This document shows, one piece after another, positions 25,334 through 33,782 of a stretch of DNA of 64,000 nt (positions are counted from its first letter, which is position 1; each line of letters opens with the position of its first letter). The notes beneath the pieces are model-generated. The model was not told the origin of the DNA. It searched no databases and was given only the letters and a program-made list of their open reading frames with translations. Origin of the DNA: CAJCIS01 sp965276755. Its GTDB lineage: Bacteria; Pseudomonadota; Alphaproteobacteria; Acetobacterales; Acetobacteraceae. The stretch covers positions 2,294,001 through 2,358,000 of the forward strand of contig OZ255625.1 in the NCBI GenBank assembly GCA_965276755.1, written 5' to 3'. A program made the position numbers and the translations under genes.

Positions 25334-26248
25334 TCAATGGGGGACCTGGGTGTATTTTGATGACGGGGGCAAAGCGATGCCCAGGAAGGAACCGAACTCA
25401 TTGTATTTGTTGGCGTCTAGTTCAAACGGGTCTCGCGCGAAATAGGGCAGCGTGGCTTGCCAGGCCTTGTGGTTGAGATCGTCGTCAAGATCGGGATGCG
25501 CGTGCGCGAACGCGGCCCAGGCCTCCGCCGGATGGGCGCGCAGATAGGTAGCACCCTGCGCCGTCGCACGCAGAAAGCGGGCAATGCGCGTGTCCGCGGT
25601 TGCACCCGCGCGCGCCACGAAGATCAGTTCATCGAAGCCGGGCACACCGTAAGCCTCGTAATCAAAGCCGATCACCTGGGCACCGCTGGCGGCCAGTTCG
25701 AAGGGTTCAAAGTTGCGATAGACGGTTACCGCATCGACCTGGTGGGTCAACAGAGCGGTCACCAATTGTTCGCCGATTTGCACCATGTGCACCTCCGCCA
25801 GAGCCAGGCCGGCCTGGTGCAGCATGGCGCCCACCATGGTGCGTTCGACCTCGCCCGAGCCGTAGCCGATGCGCTTGCCCCGCAGGTCGGCCAACCGCGC
25901 TATGCCAGCACCACGCAAGGCAACCAGCGTTGACAGCGGCCGGTCGATCAGCACGCCCACGCGCACGAGCGGCAAGCCGGCGGCGATCTGCTCGAGGAAT
26001 TGCGGCTCGGCGGTGAGTGCCAGGTCAGCGTGCCCGGCCGCGACCAGCTTGGGCGGCATCGTGGCGTCCGCGGGTGCGATCAATTCCACGTCCAGGCCGG
26101 AAGCGGTATAGGCGCCGATCTGCTGTGCGGCGATGATCGGCGCATGGTCCGGATTGATGAACCAGTCAAGCAGCACGGTGATGCGATCGGCCGCTGACGC
26201 GCCAGGCACAAGCGCCACCACCAACAGTGCCGCGATGATGGCACGCAT
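25334..26248 (-). CDS. thiY: ThiY-like periplasmic pyrimidine (thiamine precursor) binding protein
   Basis: A 304-residue NMT1/THI5-type substrate-binding protein. A signal peptide (MRAIIAALLVVALVPGASAA) precedes ITVLLDWFINPDHAPIIAAQ, the typical start of HMP/formylaminopyrimidine-binding ThiY. Other motifs are GHADLALTAEPQFLE, LRGKRIGYGSGEVERTM and LLTHQVDAVTVYRNFEPFEL. It would pass the thiamine pyrimidine precursor to the ThiXZ importer. ATG 26248 overlaps the stop of the TonB receptor gene by one base, so both are one operon under the TPP riboswitch. ThiX and ThiZ are 7 kb away. Confidence 0.87.
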   Translation of the reverse strand: MRAIIAALLVVALVPGASAADRITVLLDWFINPDHAPIIAAQQIGAYTASGLDVELIAPADATMPPKLVAAGHADLALTAEPQFLEQIAAGLPLVRVGVLIDRPLSTLVALRGAGIARLADLRGKRIGYGSGEVERTMVGAMLHQAGLALAEVHMVQIGEQLVTALLTHQVDAVTVYRNFEPFELAASGAQVIGFDYEAYGVPGFDELIFVARAGATADTRIARFLRATAQGATYLRAHPAEAWAAFAHAHPDLDDDLNHKAWQATLPYFARDPFELDANKYNEFGSFLGIALPPSSKYTQVPH

Positions 26249-28500
26249 CAGAAGGACGAGCCCACGGTAATCACCGCGGCAAAGCCTGGCCCGATGTAAT
26301 AGGTAGGTGCCGCACCCGCGATCCGCGCGCCGTAAATACCGGTGGCCCCATTCGCGGTGGGCTGCACGGCGGCCACGCCGGAAAGGAATTTCGCGTCCGT
26401 CACATTGATCAGGTTCAGGCGCGCCTGCGGTTTCTTGATAAAGCCGTAATCGGGCAGACGCACGCCGATCGAGGCATCCGCCTGGGCGTGCGATGGCATG
26501 CGCTGGTCGTCGGTAAAGGTTGCGTATTGCGCACCGACATATTTTACGGCCACATCGCCGAAGAAGGCACCGCGATCATATTCCACACCGAGTGCGCCTT
26601 GAAGCATCGGGCTTCGCGGCGCGATCTTGCCCGCGCTGCGCAGGTAATCGCCATCTATGGGGAAATTGTTGTCTAGTGTTGCATGCAGATACTCGCCGGA
26701 AGCATAGAGGCGCCAGGATTTTGCCGGGCGCACGCCGAATTGCGCATCCACGCCGCGCGAGGTCTGTCCTCCGGCATTGATACTGCTGGCGATATTGCCA
26801 GGTATCAGCGTGGAGACCTGGCGGTTGGTGAAATTGTAGTTGAACGCGGTGGCGGCGGCATCCAGCACAGCACCACCGTAGCGATAACCCACCTCCTCGG
26901 CAATCGAATACTCGTCGCGTTGCGGCGCACCGCTGCTCAGGGTGCCGCCGGTGACCGCGTAGGTGTCATAGAGCACGTATTCGGTGGCAGAGCGGAAATT
27001 GGTGGAGACATTGGCAAAGATTTGGCTTGCTGGCGTGAGGCTGTAGCGGATGGCCGCGCGCGGCAGCGGCTCGGCGCTGTCCAGTCCCACGCGATATTGC
27101 GGACCTGGCAGGCCGTTGGTACCCTCCCGGTTGACCATGGCGTATTTCAGGCCGGCATCGATCTTCAGCCGATCGTCAACCAGGCTGATCGTGTCGCCGA
27201 CGAACAGCACGTTGGCCTGCTCGCGCGTATGCGCCTCCTGCGCCGAGAGCGTGCGCCCGTCGGGCAATTTGACGGTGTAGGGAAAACCCCAGATCGAGGA
27301 CGGCTCGCCCGTCGGTCCGACCGGCGTGAAGGGCTGCGGATCATAGTCGTCGGCATAATCATACCACCAGCCGCCGACGAGCCGGTGCACGCCGATCTCC
27401 TCGATTAATTCGGTGGTCGTGCCCGCCCGATACTGGTTGCCGATATAATCGGCCAGCACCAGCGCATTGCCGCCTTGCGCGTAGGGGATGTTCACCGGCC
27501 GCCCGACCGGTTGCGTGCCCAGATAAAGCCCGCTCGTCGGCAGCACGGTGCCATAGGGCGAGTTGCCGAAGCCATGCTCGAAATACGGCGTAGCCTGCAA
27601 CGTCAATCCGTCGGCCAGCGTGAAATGAGACGGCGCGCTGAGCTGCACATCGCGCCAGGTCTGCTGATAAAGTTTCCAGTAATTCGCATCGAACGGGGTG
27701 AACGCCGCATCGTCATTGTTCGACCGGCCATAGGCCTGCCAATTTGGCAGCGTCGGCATCGGGTAGAAGCTCAGCACCGCGTCATGGTAGGATCCGGCAA
27801 TCGCCACCCGATTTCCATCGTCCCACTCCCGCACGAACTTGAAATCTACGTGGGTGCGATGGTCCCTCCCCGGCCCCCGGTAATTATCCGCCTCGGTGTT
27901 GGAGAACGACACGAACCCGCGCACCAGGCTGGCGCCGATCAGGCCGGTATCGAGCCGGACAAATTCCCGGTTTTCGTGATAGGAGCCGAAGGACGCCGCC
28001 ACCTCCGCGCCCGCGTGGTCCGCCGGATCGCGCAATTGCAGGTCAATCAACCCGCCGCCGGCATTGACGGTGGGCGTATCCAGATCCACGCTGCCCTGTT
28101 GCAGGGCAACGGCGCGCACATTCTCCGCATCCGCCCATTGCGAGGGATACCCCGCATAGTAGCCGATATCATTCACCGGCGCGCCTTCCACGAGATAGGC
28201 GATCTCGTCCCCATTCAGACCGCGCACGGAAATATTCACGCTCGGCGACAGCCCATAAGGGTCTGACGTAGATACGTTAGCCCCAGGCACGAGCCGCAGC
28301 AATTCGAACGCATTGGCAGTCGGCGCCTGCCTGGCAATAAAGGCCTGGCCGACCACGCTGCGCGACAAAGCCCCGTCCTCACCGACCGGTCGCACGCGGG
28401 CGCGAACAAGGATTTTCTCGATCGCCGGCTTTCTGGCCGCACTCTGCGCGCAGGCCGGCCCTGCCAACAGCACGCAGCACGCCCAGATCGCCAATCGCAC
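26248..28500 (-). CDS. TonB-dependent receptor for thiamine or its precursors
   Basis: A 750-residue outer-membrane receptor with signal peptide (MRLAIWACCVLLAGPACAQS), plug domain (NAFELLRLVPGANVSTSDP, then PSVNISVRGLNGDEIAYLVE) and a C-terminal barrel ending GPGFAAVITVGSSF with the terminal aromatic residue. The TPP riboswitch upstream and the coupled thiY gene indicate that it imports thiamine or a pyrimidine precursor. A TonB box is not obvious. The ligand is inferred from regulation and context, not from the sequence of the receptor itself. Confidence 0.9.
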   Translation of the reverse strand: MRLAIWACCVLLAGPACAQSAARKPAIEKILVRARVRPVGEDGALSRSVVGQAFIARQAPTANAFELLRLVPGANVSTSDPYGLSPSVNISVRGLNGDEIAYLVEGAPVNDIGYYAGYPSQWADAENVRAVALQQGSVDLDTPTVNAGGGLIDLQLRDPADHAGAEVAASFGSYHENREFVRLDTGLIGASLVRGFVSFSNTEADNYRGPGRDHRTHVDFKFVREWDDGNRVAIAGSYHDAVLSFYPMPTLPNWQAYGRSNNDDAAFTPFDANYWKLYQQTWRDVQLSAPSHFTLADGLTLQATPYFEHGFGNSPYGTVLPTSGLYLGTQPVGRPVNIPYAQGGNALVLADYIGNQYRAGTTTELIEEIGVHRLVGGWWYDYADDYDPQPFTPVGPTGEPSSIWGFPYTVKLPDGRTLSAQEAHTREQANVLFVGDTISLVDDRLKIDAGLKYAMVNREGTNGLPGPQYRVGLDSAEPLPRAAIRYSLTPASQIFANVSTNFRSATEYVLYDTYAVTGGTLSSGAPQRDEYSIAEEVGYRYGGAVLDAAATAFNYNFTNRQVSTLIPGNIASSINAGGQTSRGVDAQFGVRPAKSWRLYASGEYLHATLDNNFPIDGDYLRSAGKIAPRSPMLQGALGVEYDRGAFFGDVAVKYVGAQYATFTDDQRMPSHAQADASIGVRLPDYGFIKKPQARLNLINVTDAKFLSGVAAVQPTANGATGIYGARIAGAAPTYYIGPGFAAVITVGSSF

Positions 28501-28563
28501 AGGCCGCCTCTTCAGGGTTTCGAAAAGACGGGCGTGGAAGGGCGGCTGGGGCTTGCTTCCGAA

Positions 28564-28696
28564 CCAGTCCCTCCGCCGGCATGACCCGGATCAGGTTCCC
28601 CGGCGCGCGAGCCGTGAGGCTCCGCACCGGCAGGGTCTCCGCGCTGCGTCTTGCGACGCCTGCGGTGTCTCAGCCCCTTGCCGGGGCACCCCTTGG
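28564..28696 (-). ncRNA. TPP riboswitch (THI element)
   Basis: On the minus strand the leader reads AAGGGGTGCCCCGG, then CAAGGGGCTGAGA (the pyrimidine-sensor region), a variable helix, ACCC, then GAACCTGATCCGGGTCATGC and GGCGGAGGGA, which are the conserved THI-box blocks. It ends 63 bp before the TonB receptor start. Binding of thiamine pyrophosphate would shut off the receptor and thiY. The mechanism (terminator or sequestered start) cannot be fixed; no U-run terminator is evident after it, which favours translational control. Confidence 0.95.
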
Positions 28697-28703
28697 TTTG
28701 GCC

Positions 28704-28732
28704 AGCATTGCGGGGTGGACGGTTGCTGTCAA
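28704..28732 (-). promoter_or_regulatory. sigma-70-type promoter for the TPP riboswitch operon
   Basis: TTGACA (28727-28732 on the minus strand) and AATGCT (28704-28709) are separated by 17 bp. They place the transcription start just before the first conserved riboswitch helix. The -35 is perfect and the -10 weak. Confidence 0.6.
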
Positions 28733-28957
28733 CTGGGGTGCGTAGCAGGTCGTGCAGCAGATCTTGGGCAACTTGCACGTCGTCTTGCCTCGACACGTCC
28801 CGGAGCGTGGCGAGCGAGCGGAACGATCTGGTTTGAATACGTGCCTACGAGTGCATGTTTTCTGGACCACACAAGCTTTCATGTTGCGCCTCAATAATGG
28901 GTCTGCTAGAAGAGCAGCTACAAGATTTTGATGTTTTTTGACTTGTAGGTGGTACGC

Positions 28958-30823
28958 ATGGCCGATGGCGGGCGCATGTCTACGTCGCGCTATAGCGCTT
29001 TCATCAGCTACAGCCATCTGGACGCGGCGTTCGCGCGACGTCTGCAATCTTGGCTGGAGAATTATCGTCTGCCCCGCCGACTGGCGCGGCGGGATACCTG
29101 GCGTGAGGGGCGGGCGCGCCGCTTGCGGCCTGTCTTTCGCGATCGATCCGAATTGGCGGCGGCCGAGGATCTGACGCAGGCCGTGCAATCCGCCATCGCC
29201 GAGTCGAGCCATCTGATCGTGGTGTGCTCGCAACACTCCGCCGCGTCGGAATGGGTGGGGCGCGAGGTGGAATTTTTCCACGCTTGCCATGGCGCGGGTG
29301 GGGTTCTGGCCGTGCTGGTGGAAGGGGCGAACGCCGCCGTGCTTCATCCGTCACTGCAATGGCGTGATAAAGCTGGCACGGCGTGCCAGCCTCTGGCGGC
29401 CGATTTCGGCCGCGCGGGCGATGGCGACCGGCTCGCGCTGCTTAAGCTCGTTGCCGTGCTGGCCGGGGTTCGTCTGGACGAGCTGGTGCAGCGGGATGCA
29501 CAGCATCGGGTGCGCCAGGCGAGCATTGCGGGCGCGGCGGGACTGGCCGGCATGACAGTGCTGGCTGTACTGAGTGTGGCCGCTTTGCAGTCACGGGCGC
29601 GAGCAGTGCGGGAACAGGCGCGCGGCGAGCATATGATCGATTTTCTCGTCAAGGACTTGCGGGGAAAATTGAAAGGGGTGGGGCGGCTGGATGTTCTCGA
29701 TGCCGTCAACCAGGCTGCGTTGTCCTATTATCAGGGACAGGATTTGTCGCAGCTTCCGGCAGGATTGCTGGAGCAGCGCGCGGCGGCGCTGCAGGCGGAG
29801 GGCGAAGACGAGGAGAAACGCGGCCATTTCGCGTCTGCCCTTGAGAGTTTTGAGGAGGCGAAGCGCATTACGGGTGCGCTTCGGGCAGAGAAGCCATTCG
29901 TTGAAGACAGAATTCTCGCTGACGCTTATAGCGAATACTGGTTAGGTTTTATAGCGTGGCGCCTGGGAAACTACGATAGCGCCCATGTTCACTACCTTGC
30001 CTACGAGACGTCCGCGGAGAGGCTTCGTGCCCTCTCTCCCGACAGGCTGGATTGGGTTGAGGAGTTCGCGAATGCGGAGAGTTCACTTGGGGAATTCGCC
30101 CTACGGCACACCTACGATCTGCGTGGGGCGCGCAGTTACTACGAAAGAGCCAGCGACGCCTACCAGCAAGTCATTCGGGCGCAGAAAGGGAGCATGGACA
30201 CGCAGGACGGCCTTCTTACTACCTTTGCGTTCAGGGCTGACATAGAACGACTGGAACAACATTACGACGAGGCGGGGAAGATACGCAGGGATCAGCGTCA
30301 CTACCTGGAGACGATGCCGGGTGTTGATGAGCGCGATTTTCGCCTCCAGGCGATGCAGATCGCCATCACCGTGGCGCTGGCCCGCATCGATTTGTGCCGG
30401 CGCGCGTGGACTGCGGCCTTTCAAGAACTTGTGGAGGCGGAGAGTGTCGCAAGGCGCCTGGCGGCGATTGATACCAGCAACGCAGATGCGGCTCGCCAGG
30501 TATTAGGCATCCGCTTGTTCGAGATGGAAGCTTGGCTGCACCTCTCGCAAACCGACAGGGCCGAACATCCAGATATACCGGAGGTGCTCGCGGAGTGCAA
30601 ACGCAGCGGTGTTGTTCAAGGCAGCAGTGAGCTGCAGGCGTTTTCTACCGTCGTGAACATTGGTTATTTCAAGCTGTATCACCGGGATACCGATGCGAAG
30701 GAGGCATATAAGCGGCTGGAGGGATCTGGGCTGCTGCGGGGTGACACTCTCACTGAGCGGTGGGGGCTGAATCTGGGTTGGGAACTTTCTACCATAATTG
30801 GCTACGATAAAGCGGGGAATTGA
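28958..30823 (+). CDS. TIR domain - transmembrane - helical repeat protein
   Basis: A protein of 621 residues. Residues about 10-150 are a TIR domain: RYSAFISYSHLDAAFARRL, RLRPVFRDRSELAAAEDLTQ, ESSHLIVVCSQHSAASEWVG. E103, four residues after W99, sits where TIR NAD-cleaving enzymes carry their catalytic glutamate. One membrane helix spans about 189-211 (IAGAAGLAGMTVLAVLSVAA). The rest is helical and TPR-like, expected on the far side of the membrane or as a protein-binding platform. ATG 28958 has AGGTGG six bases upstream; GTG 28949 is possible. Two small genes follow within 3 and 11 bp. TIR-TM-repeat proteins occur in many proteobacteria without a settled role; NAD cleavage or defence is inference. 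Confidence 0.8.
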   Translation: MADGGRMSTSRYSAFISYSHLDAAFARRLQSWLENYRLPRRLARRDTWREGRARRLRPVFRDRSELAAAEDLTQAVQSAIAESSHLIVVCSQHSAASEWVGREVEFFHACHGAGGVLAVLVEGANAAVLHPSLQWRDKAGTACQPLAADFGRAGDGDRLALLKLVAVLAGVRLDELVQRDAQHRVRQASIAGAAGLAGMTVLAVLSVAALQSRARAVREQARGEHMIDFLVKDLRGKLKGVGRLDVLDAVNQAALSYYQGQDLSQLPAGLLEQRAAALQAEGEDEEKRGHFASALESFEEAKRITGALRAEKPFVEDRILADAYSEYWLGFIAWRLGNYDSAHVHYLAYETSAERLRALSPDRLDWVEEFANAESSLGEFALRHTYDLRGARSYYERASDAYQQVIRAQKGSMDTQDGLLTTFAFRADIERLEQHYDEAGKIRRDQRHYLETMPGVDERDFRLQAMQIAITVALARIDLCRRAWTAAFQELVEAESVARRLAAIDTSNADAARQVLGIRLFEMEAWLHLSQTDRAEHPDIPEVLAECKRSGVVQGSSELQAFSTVVNIGYFKLYHRDTDAKEAYKRLEGSGLLRGDTLTERWGLNLGWELSTIIGYDKAGN

Positions 30824-30826
30824 GCT

Positions 30827-31081
30827 ATGAAAACGAGATCCTTTGCGTGGATGGTTGTTGCAGCTTTTTGGGGCTGCGACCTATGTCTAGCGCAACCGCA
30901 AATCTACTCATCGAAATCCAGAAGGATTATGGGTGTGGGTTCTCCCAGTAATGGTTTAGACCCGATGGACCAGGTAAACTGTCCATCTAGTGGATCTGTG
31001 CAAGTGATACGGGTGCTTATCGAACCAGACTCCTTAATGACGACCGGCAAAAACCTTGCGATTATTGCATTAGAAGCCTGA
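30827..31081 (+). CDS. small secreted protein of the TIR operon
   Basis: 84 residues with a signal peptide (MKTRSFAWMVVAAFWGC, then DLCLAQPQIYSS). ATG 30827 follows the TIR stop by three bases and has GGGGAA eight bases upstream, so it is in the same operon. The mature part (MGVGSPSNGLDPMDQVNCPS, then VQVIRVLIEPDSLMTTGKN) has no family that I recognise. GC content is clearly lower than in neighbours. It might be a real partner or the truncated front of the next gene's product. Confidence 0.6.
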   Translation: MKTRSFAWMVVAAFWGCDLCLAQPQIYSSKSRRIMGVGSPSNGLDPMDQVNCPSSGSVQVIRVLIEPDSLMTTGKNLAIIALEA

Positions 31082-31092
31082 AGGCAAATGTC

Positions 31093-31626
31093 ATGACGGC
31101 AGCTGGCGGGACTAAGGGCGGCGTTTTGGATCCAGCGAGCTATACCGCCGACACAACCCAAACTCCTCCCGGTGCGGGAACTCCTCCCAACCCGCGCGCA
31201 GTTCTTGATTGGCCAACTCCTTTCGACTTCGATATTCTCATTGGTCAAAATGTTGTTGCGAACAGGCCTACCGCCGTCCAATTTATGCTTTTGGACCCGC
31301 ACCTCGACTTCTACTTTCCGTACAACTCAAAACAGAATAATTCCAGCAATGACCCGAGTCAAGCGGTGGCTGTGGACCATAACCATGTGGGCAGCTTCCA
31401 TTGCCCAACAATTTCAATTGTTACAGACGCTACGAATAATATCGTAGGAAAGACCCTTCAATTCTTTATCGACGCCGATTTAACTACTAATCATCCCGCT
31501 AGCGGCCAACCTTCCGTTCCGCCCAGCGTCAACCTAAACGTTGTCTGGGAAACGCCTATTCTTCATCCGGATACGTTTCTTCCGATCGCAATAGATCCCC
31601 ATCCTACGAATAACGGTGTAAATTGA
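31093..31626 (+). CDS. uncharacterised protein of the TIR operon
   Basis: 177 residues starting at ATG 31093, with AAGG eight bases upstream, in a different frame from the preceding small gene. No signal peptide or membrane helix is seen. The sequence alternates short beta-like stretches (FDFDILIGQNVVANRPTAVQ, VQFMLLDPHLDFYFPYN, GSFHCPTISIVTDATNN, TLQFFIDADL) with Pro/Asn/Ser-rich loops and probably forms a beta sandwich. I do not recognise the family. The low GC and isolated codon use suggest acquisition by transfer together with the TIR gene. Confidence 0.6.
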   Translation: MTAAGGTKGGVLDPASYTADTTQTPPGAGTPPNPRAVLDWPTPFDFDILIGQNVVANRPTAVQFMLLDPHLDFYFPYNSKQNNSSNDPSQAVAVDHNHVGSFHCPTISIVTDATNNIVGKTLQFFIDADLTTNHPASGQPSVPPSVNLNVVWETPILHPDTFLPIAIDPHPTNNGVN

Positions 31627-31915
31627 TATGGCTTGTGCGCATAAGTCTCGCTCCATTGTGCCGCCCCCCTAACAGCGGGCAGAGCGGTCGTCACCGAAAC
31701 GGGCGTTTGGCCGCCGCGCGAGTAGCAAACCAAGGCCCGCGTGTGCTTCTGCCGCTAGGCTCGTGACGGGCGGTTCTTTAGAACGTAGTAGCGTTTCCCA
31801 AGATTGGAAGTCGAGAACTCGTCCCGACGTGTGCAAGGCAAAGCTCGACCGTCCTGATAAATTCAAGGCCAAACCGAGTGAAGCCGCATCAATATTGTAG
31901 CCGCAACCTGGCTCG
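31627..31915. other. gene-free stretch at the downstream edge of the TIR operon
   Basis: 289 bases between the convergent ends of the TIR operon and the phosphotransferase gene. A minus-strand frame (31669-31971) is open but overlaps the phosphotransferase out of frame and has no recognisable domain. No family A or B repeat is present, unlike almost every other gap of this kind. I see no terminator or integrase site. Confidence 0.5.
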
Positions 31916-32950
31916 CTACCCAAGTTGCGCCAGAAATCGCTGCCCATCAGACGCGGCAAACCAGGCGGCATGCCTCAGTAGAAAATCGGCATAAGCCGCC
32001 TCCTCATGCGCCCTCTCACCCGTCACCGCATGAAAATAGCTGAGCTCGCTCAACGCGAACTCCACGTGGACCACAGGCAAAATCGCTCGCAATCCCGCGG
32101 GAACGGCAGCAATCTGCGCGTAGCCCGCAATCAGCGCGCGCGCGATGTCCGTGTGCCCAATATCGCCCTCCCCGAGCCGCAGCCATGCAACGGCATTACG
32201 CTCGATCGCTGTCGCAAGGTCGAAAGCAGCACTCGCGCGATTGCACAGGCCGAAATCCAATACGCTTGCCACGCCCTCGCGCGCCCAAAGCAAATTGGAC
32301 GCATGAAAGTCCCCATGCACCCAGAGCGGCGGAGCCGCGCGCCGCGCCTTGGCGTAAAACGGCGCCAGCACGCGCGCGAAATCCTCGCGCCAGGGCCGTT
32401 CCGCCAGCGCGTCACGAAGTGCCGCATCCTCCGCCACCCACGCCGCCAGCGCGCCCGCCGGATCGTCCGCCCGCCACAGCCAATCCCCCGCCACAACCAG
32501 CCGGGTGCGGCGCTCCGGCGCATCAAATCCCGCTGCGGCGCAATGCAGCCGCGCCAGCGCAGCTCCCGCCTGGCGCGCCTCTTCGAGGCTCGCCAGCGGC
32601 GTCCAAGATGGCGCATCCCGGTAGCGATCCTCGCCCGGGGCCAGCGCATGCACCTCGTAGCAACAGGTCGCATCCGCCACAGCGCTCGTGCCATGGCGCG
32701 TTGCCAGCACCCGCGGCACGGGGCACCCTTGCGCACGCAAATGGGCGATGAAAGCGTGCTCACTGGCGAGATCGGCAACGTCGCGCACCCGCACATCGTG
32801 GCGCTTGACAAAGACCGATCCACCCGCGCATGCCACTATACCACTTGCGGCAAATGGTCGTGGACTATGCCAGGTGACGCGACGCGCGTCTCCAAGGGCG
32901 GGGTACTGCGCCAAAATGGACGATAGCTCGGCGAAGTCTAGCAAAAGCAA
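31916..32950 (-). CDS. APH-fold phosphotransferase (kinase)
   Basis: About 344 residues of the aminoglycoside phosphotransferase / choline kinase fold. The catalytic loop is LWVHGDFHASNLLWA and the metal-binding stretch VASVLDFGLCNRASAAFDLA. The N-terminal lobe has GGSVFVKRHDVRV, giving the ATP lysine. TTG 32950 is proposed as start because an AAGAAAGA stretch lies upstream; no ATG exists near the front, and the longer frame begins inside repeat B4. It follows thiZ-thiX on the same strand. A small-molecule kinase such as a thiamine or hydroxymethylpyrimidine-related enzyme is possible, but substrate is a guess from context. Confidence 0.8.
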   Translation of the reverse strand: MLLLDFAELSSILAQYPALGDARRVTWHSPRPFAASGIVACAGGSVFVKRHDVRVRDVADLASEHAFIAHLRAQGCPVPRVLATRHGTSAVADATCCYEVHALAPGEDRYRDAPSWTPLASLEEARQAGAALARLHCAAAGFDAPERRTRLVVAGDWLWRADDPAGALAAWVAEDAALRDALAERPWREDFARVLAPFYAKARRAAPPLWVHGDFHASNLLWAREGVASVLDFGLCNRASAAFDLATAIERNAVAWLRLGEGDIGHTDIARALIAGYAQIAAVPAGLRAILPVVHVEFALSELSYFHAVTGERAHEEAAYADFLLRHAAWFAASDGQRFLAQLG

Positions 32951-32955
32951 GGCAA

Positions 32956-33062
32956 GATGTTCTTTCTTGAAAGAAAGAACCAAAGAAATTTTGTCAATTT
33001 AGCCGCCGCCAAACAGACAAAAGTTTTTTGGTCCTTTTTTTCAAAAAAGGACTGCTTCCTTC
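32956..33062. repeat. family B intergenic inverted repeat, copy B4 (full)
   Basis: The left hairpin is GTTCTTTCTTGAAAGAAAGAAC, the right GTCCTTTTTTTCAAAAAAGGAC. The two stems differ (TTC/GAA against TCC/GGA) but both pair. It lies between thiX and the phosphotransferase, both on the minus strand. Confidence 0.9.
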
Positions 33063-33782
33063 CTACCAATTCCACCACCGCCGCACCACCCGATCCACCA
33101 CAAACCACAACCCCACCGTCATCACCGAAAGCACGAACAAAGCCGCAAACATGACATCCGTCCGGCTGCGCACGTTGGCATTGACCATCACGTAGCCCAG
33201 CCCCGAAGACGCCCCCACCCACTCGCCGATCACCGCCCCGATCGGCGCCCAGGCCGCCGCCACCCGCAGCCCCGAGCCCAAGGACGGCAGCGCCGCCGGC
33301 ACGCGCACGAACAGCAGCAAGCGCCACCCCGGCGCGCCCATCGTGGCCGCCAAGTCCAGCCACTCCGCCGGCACCCGCCCCAATCCGTCGGCAAAGGCGG
33401 ACATGACCGGAAAGAAGATTACCAGCGCGGCCATGGCCACTTTGCTGGCGATTCCGAAGCCGAGCCAAAGCACCAGAAGTGGCGCCAAGGCAAAGACCGG
33501 CACCGCCTGGCTCAGCAGCAGCACCGGCAGCAGCCATCGCCGCAGCACTGGCGAGAGCGCCATCAGCAGCGCGGAGACCGCGCCCAGCGTCGCCCCGCCT
33601 GCCAGCCCCAGCAGCGTCTCGGCCAGCGTCACCGCCGCACTGTCCGCCAGCACGTCTCGCTGCGCCCACAGCGCGCGCGCCACCGCGGCCGGGCTGGGCA
33701 GCAGATAGGGCGGAATGGCAAGCCCCGCCTGCACGGCCCACCAGGCCGCGATCAGGCCGGCGCAGGTGACCAGCGCCCTCAC
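33063..33782 (-). CDS. thiX: ThiX-like ABC transporter permease
   Basis: A 239-residue inner-membrane permease of the SsuC/TauC/ThiX type with about six helices. The front (LIAAWWAVQAGLAIPPYLLP) and the EAA-like cytoplasmic loop (AATMGAPGWRLLLFVRVPAA) are family-typical, as is GAVIGEWVGASSGLGYVMVN. Its start overlaps the end of the ATPase gene (33779-33782, ATGA-type). With thiZ it would form the importer for the ThiY ligand, though thiY is in another transcription unit 7 kb away. Confidence 0.87.
   Translation of the reverse strand: MRALVTCAGLIAAWWAVQAGLAIPPYLLPSPAAVARALWAQRDVLADSAAVTLAETLLGLAGGATLGAVSALLMALSPVLRRWLLPVLLLSQAVPVFALAPLLVLWLGFGIASKVAMAALVIFFPVMSAFADGLGRVPAEWLDLAATMGAPGWRLLLFVRVPAALPSLGSGLRVAAAWAPIGAVIGEWVGASSGLGYVMVNANVRSRTDVMFAALFVLSVMTVGLWFVVDRVVRRWWNW

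Noticed and set aside
31669..31971. A 100-codon minus-strand frame after the phosphotransferase
   Set aside because: Its first part overlaps the end of the phosphotransferase gene out of frame, it has no recognisable domain and no binding site.
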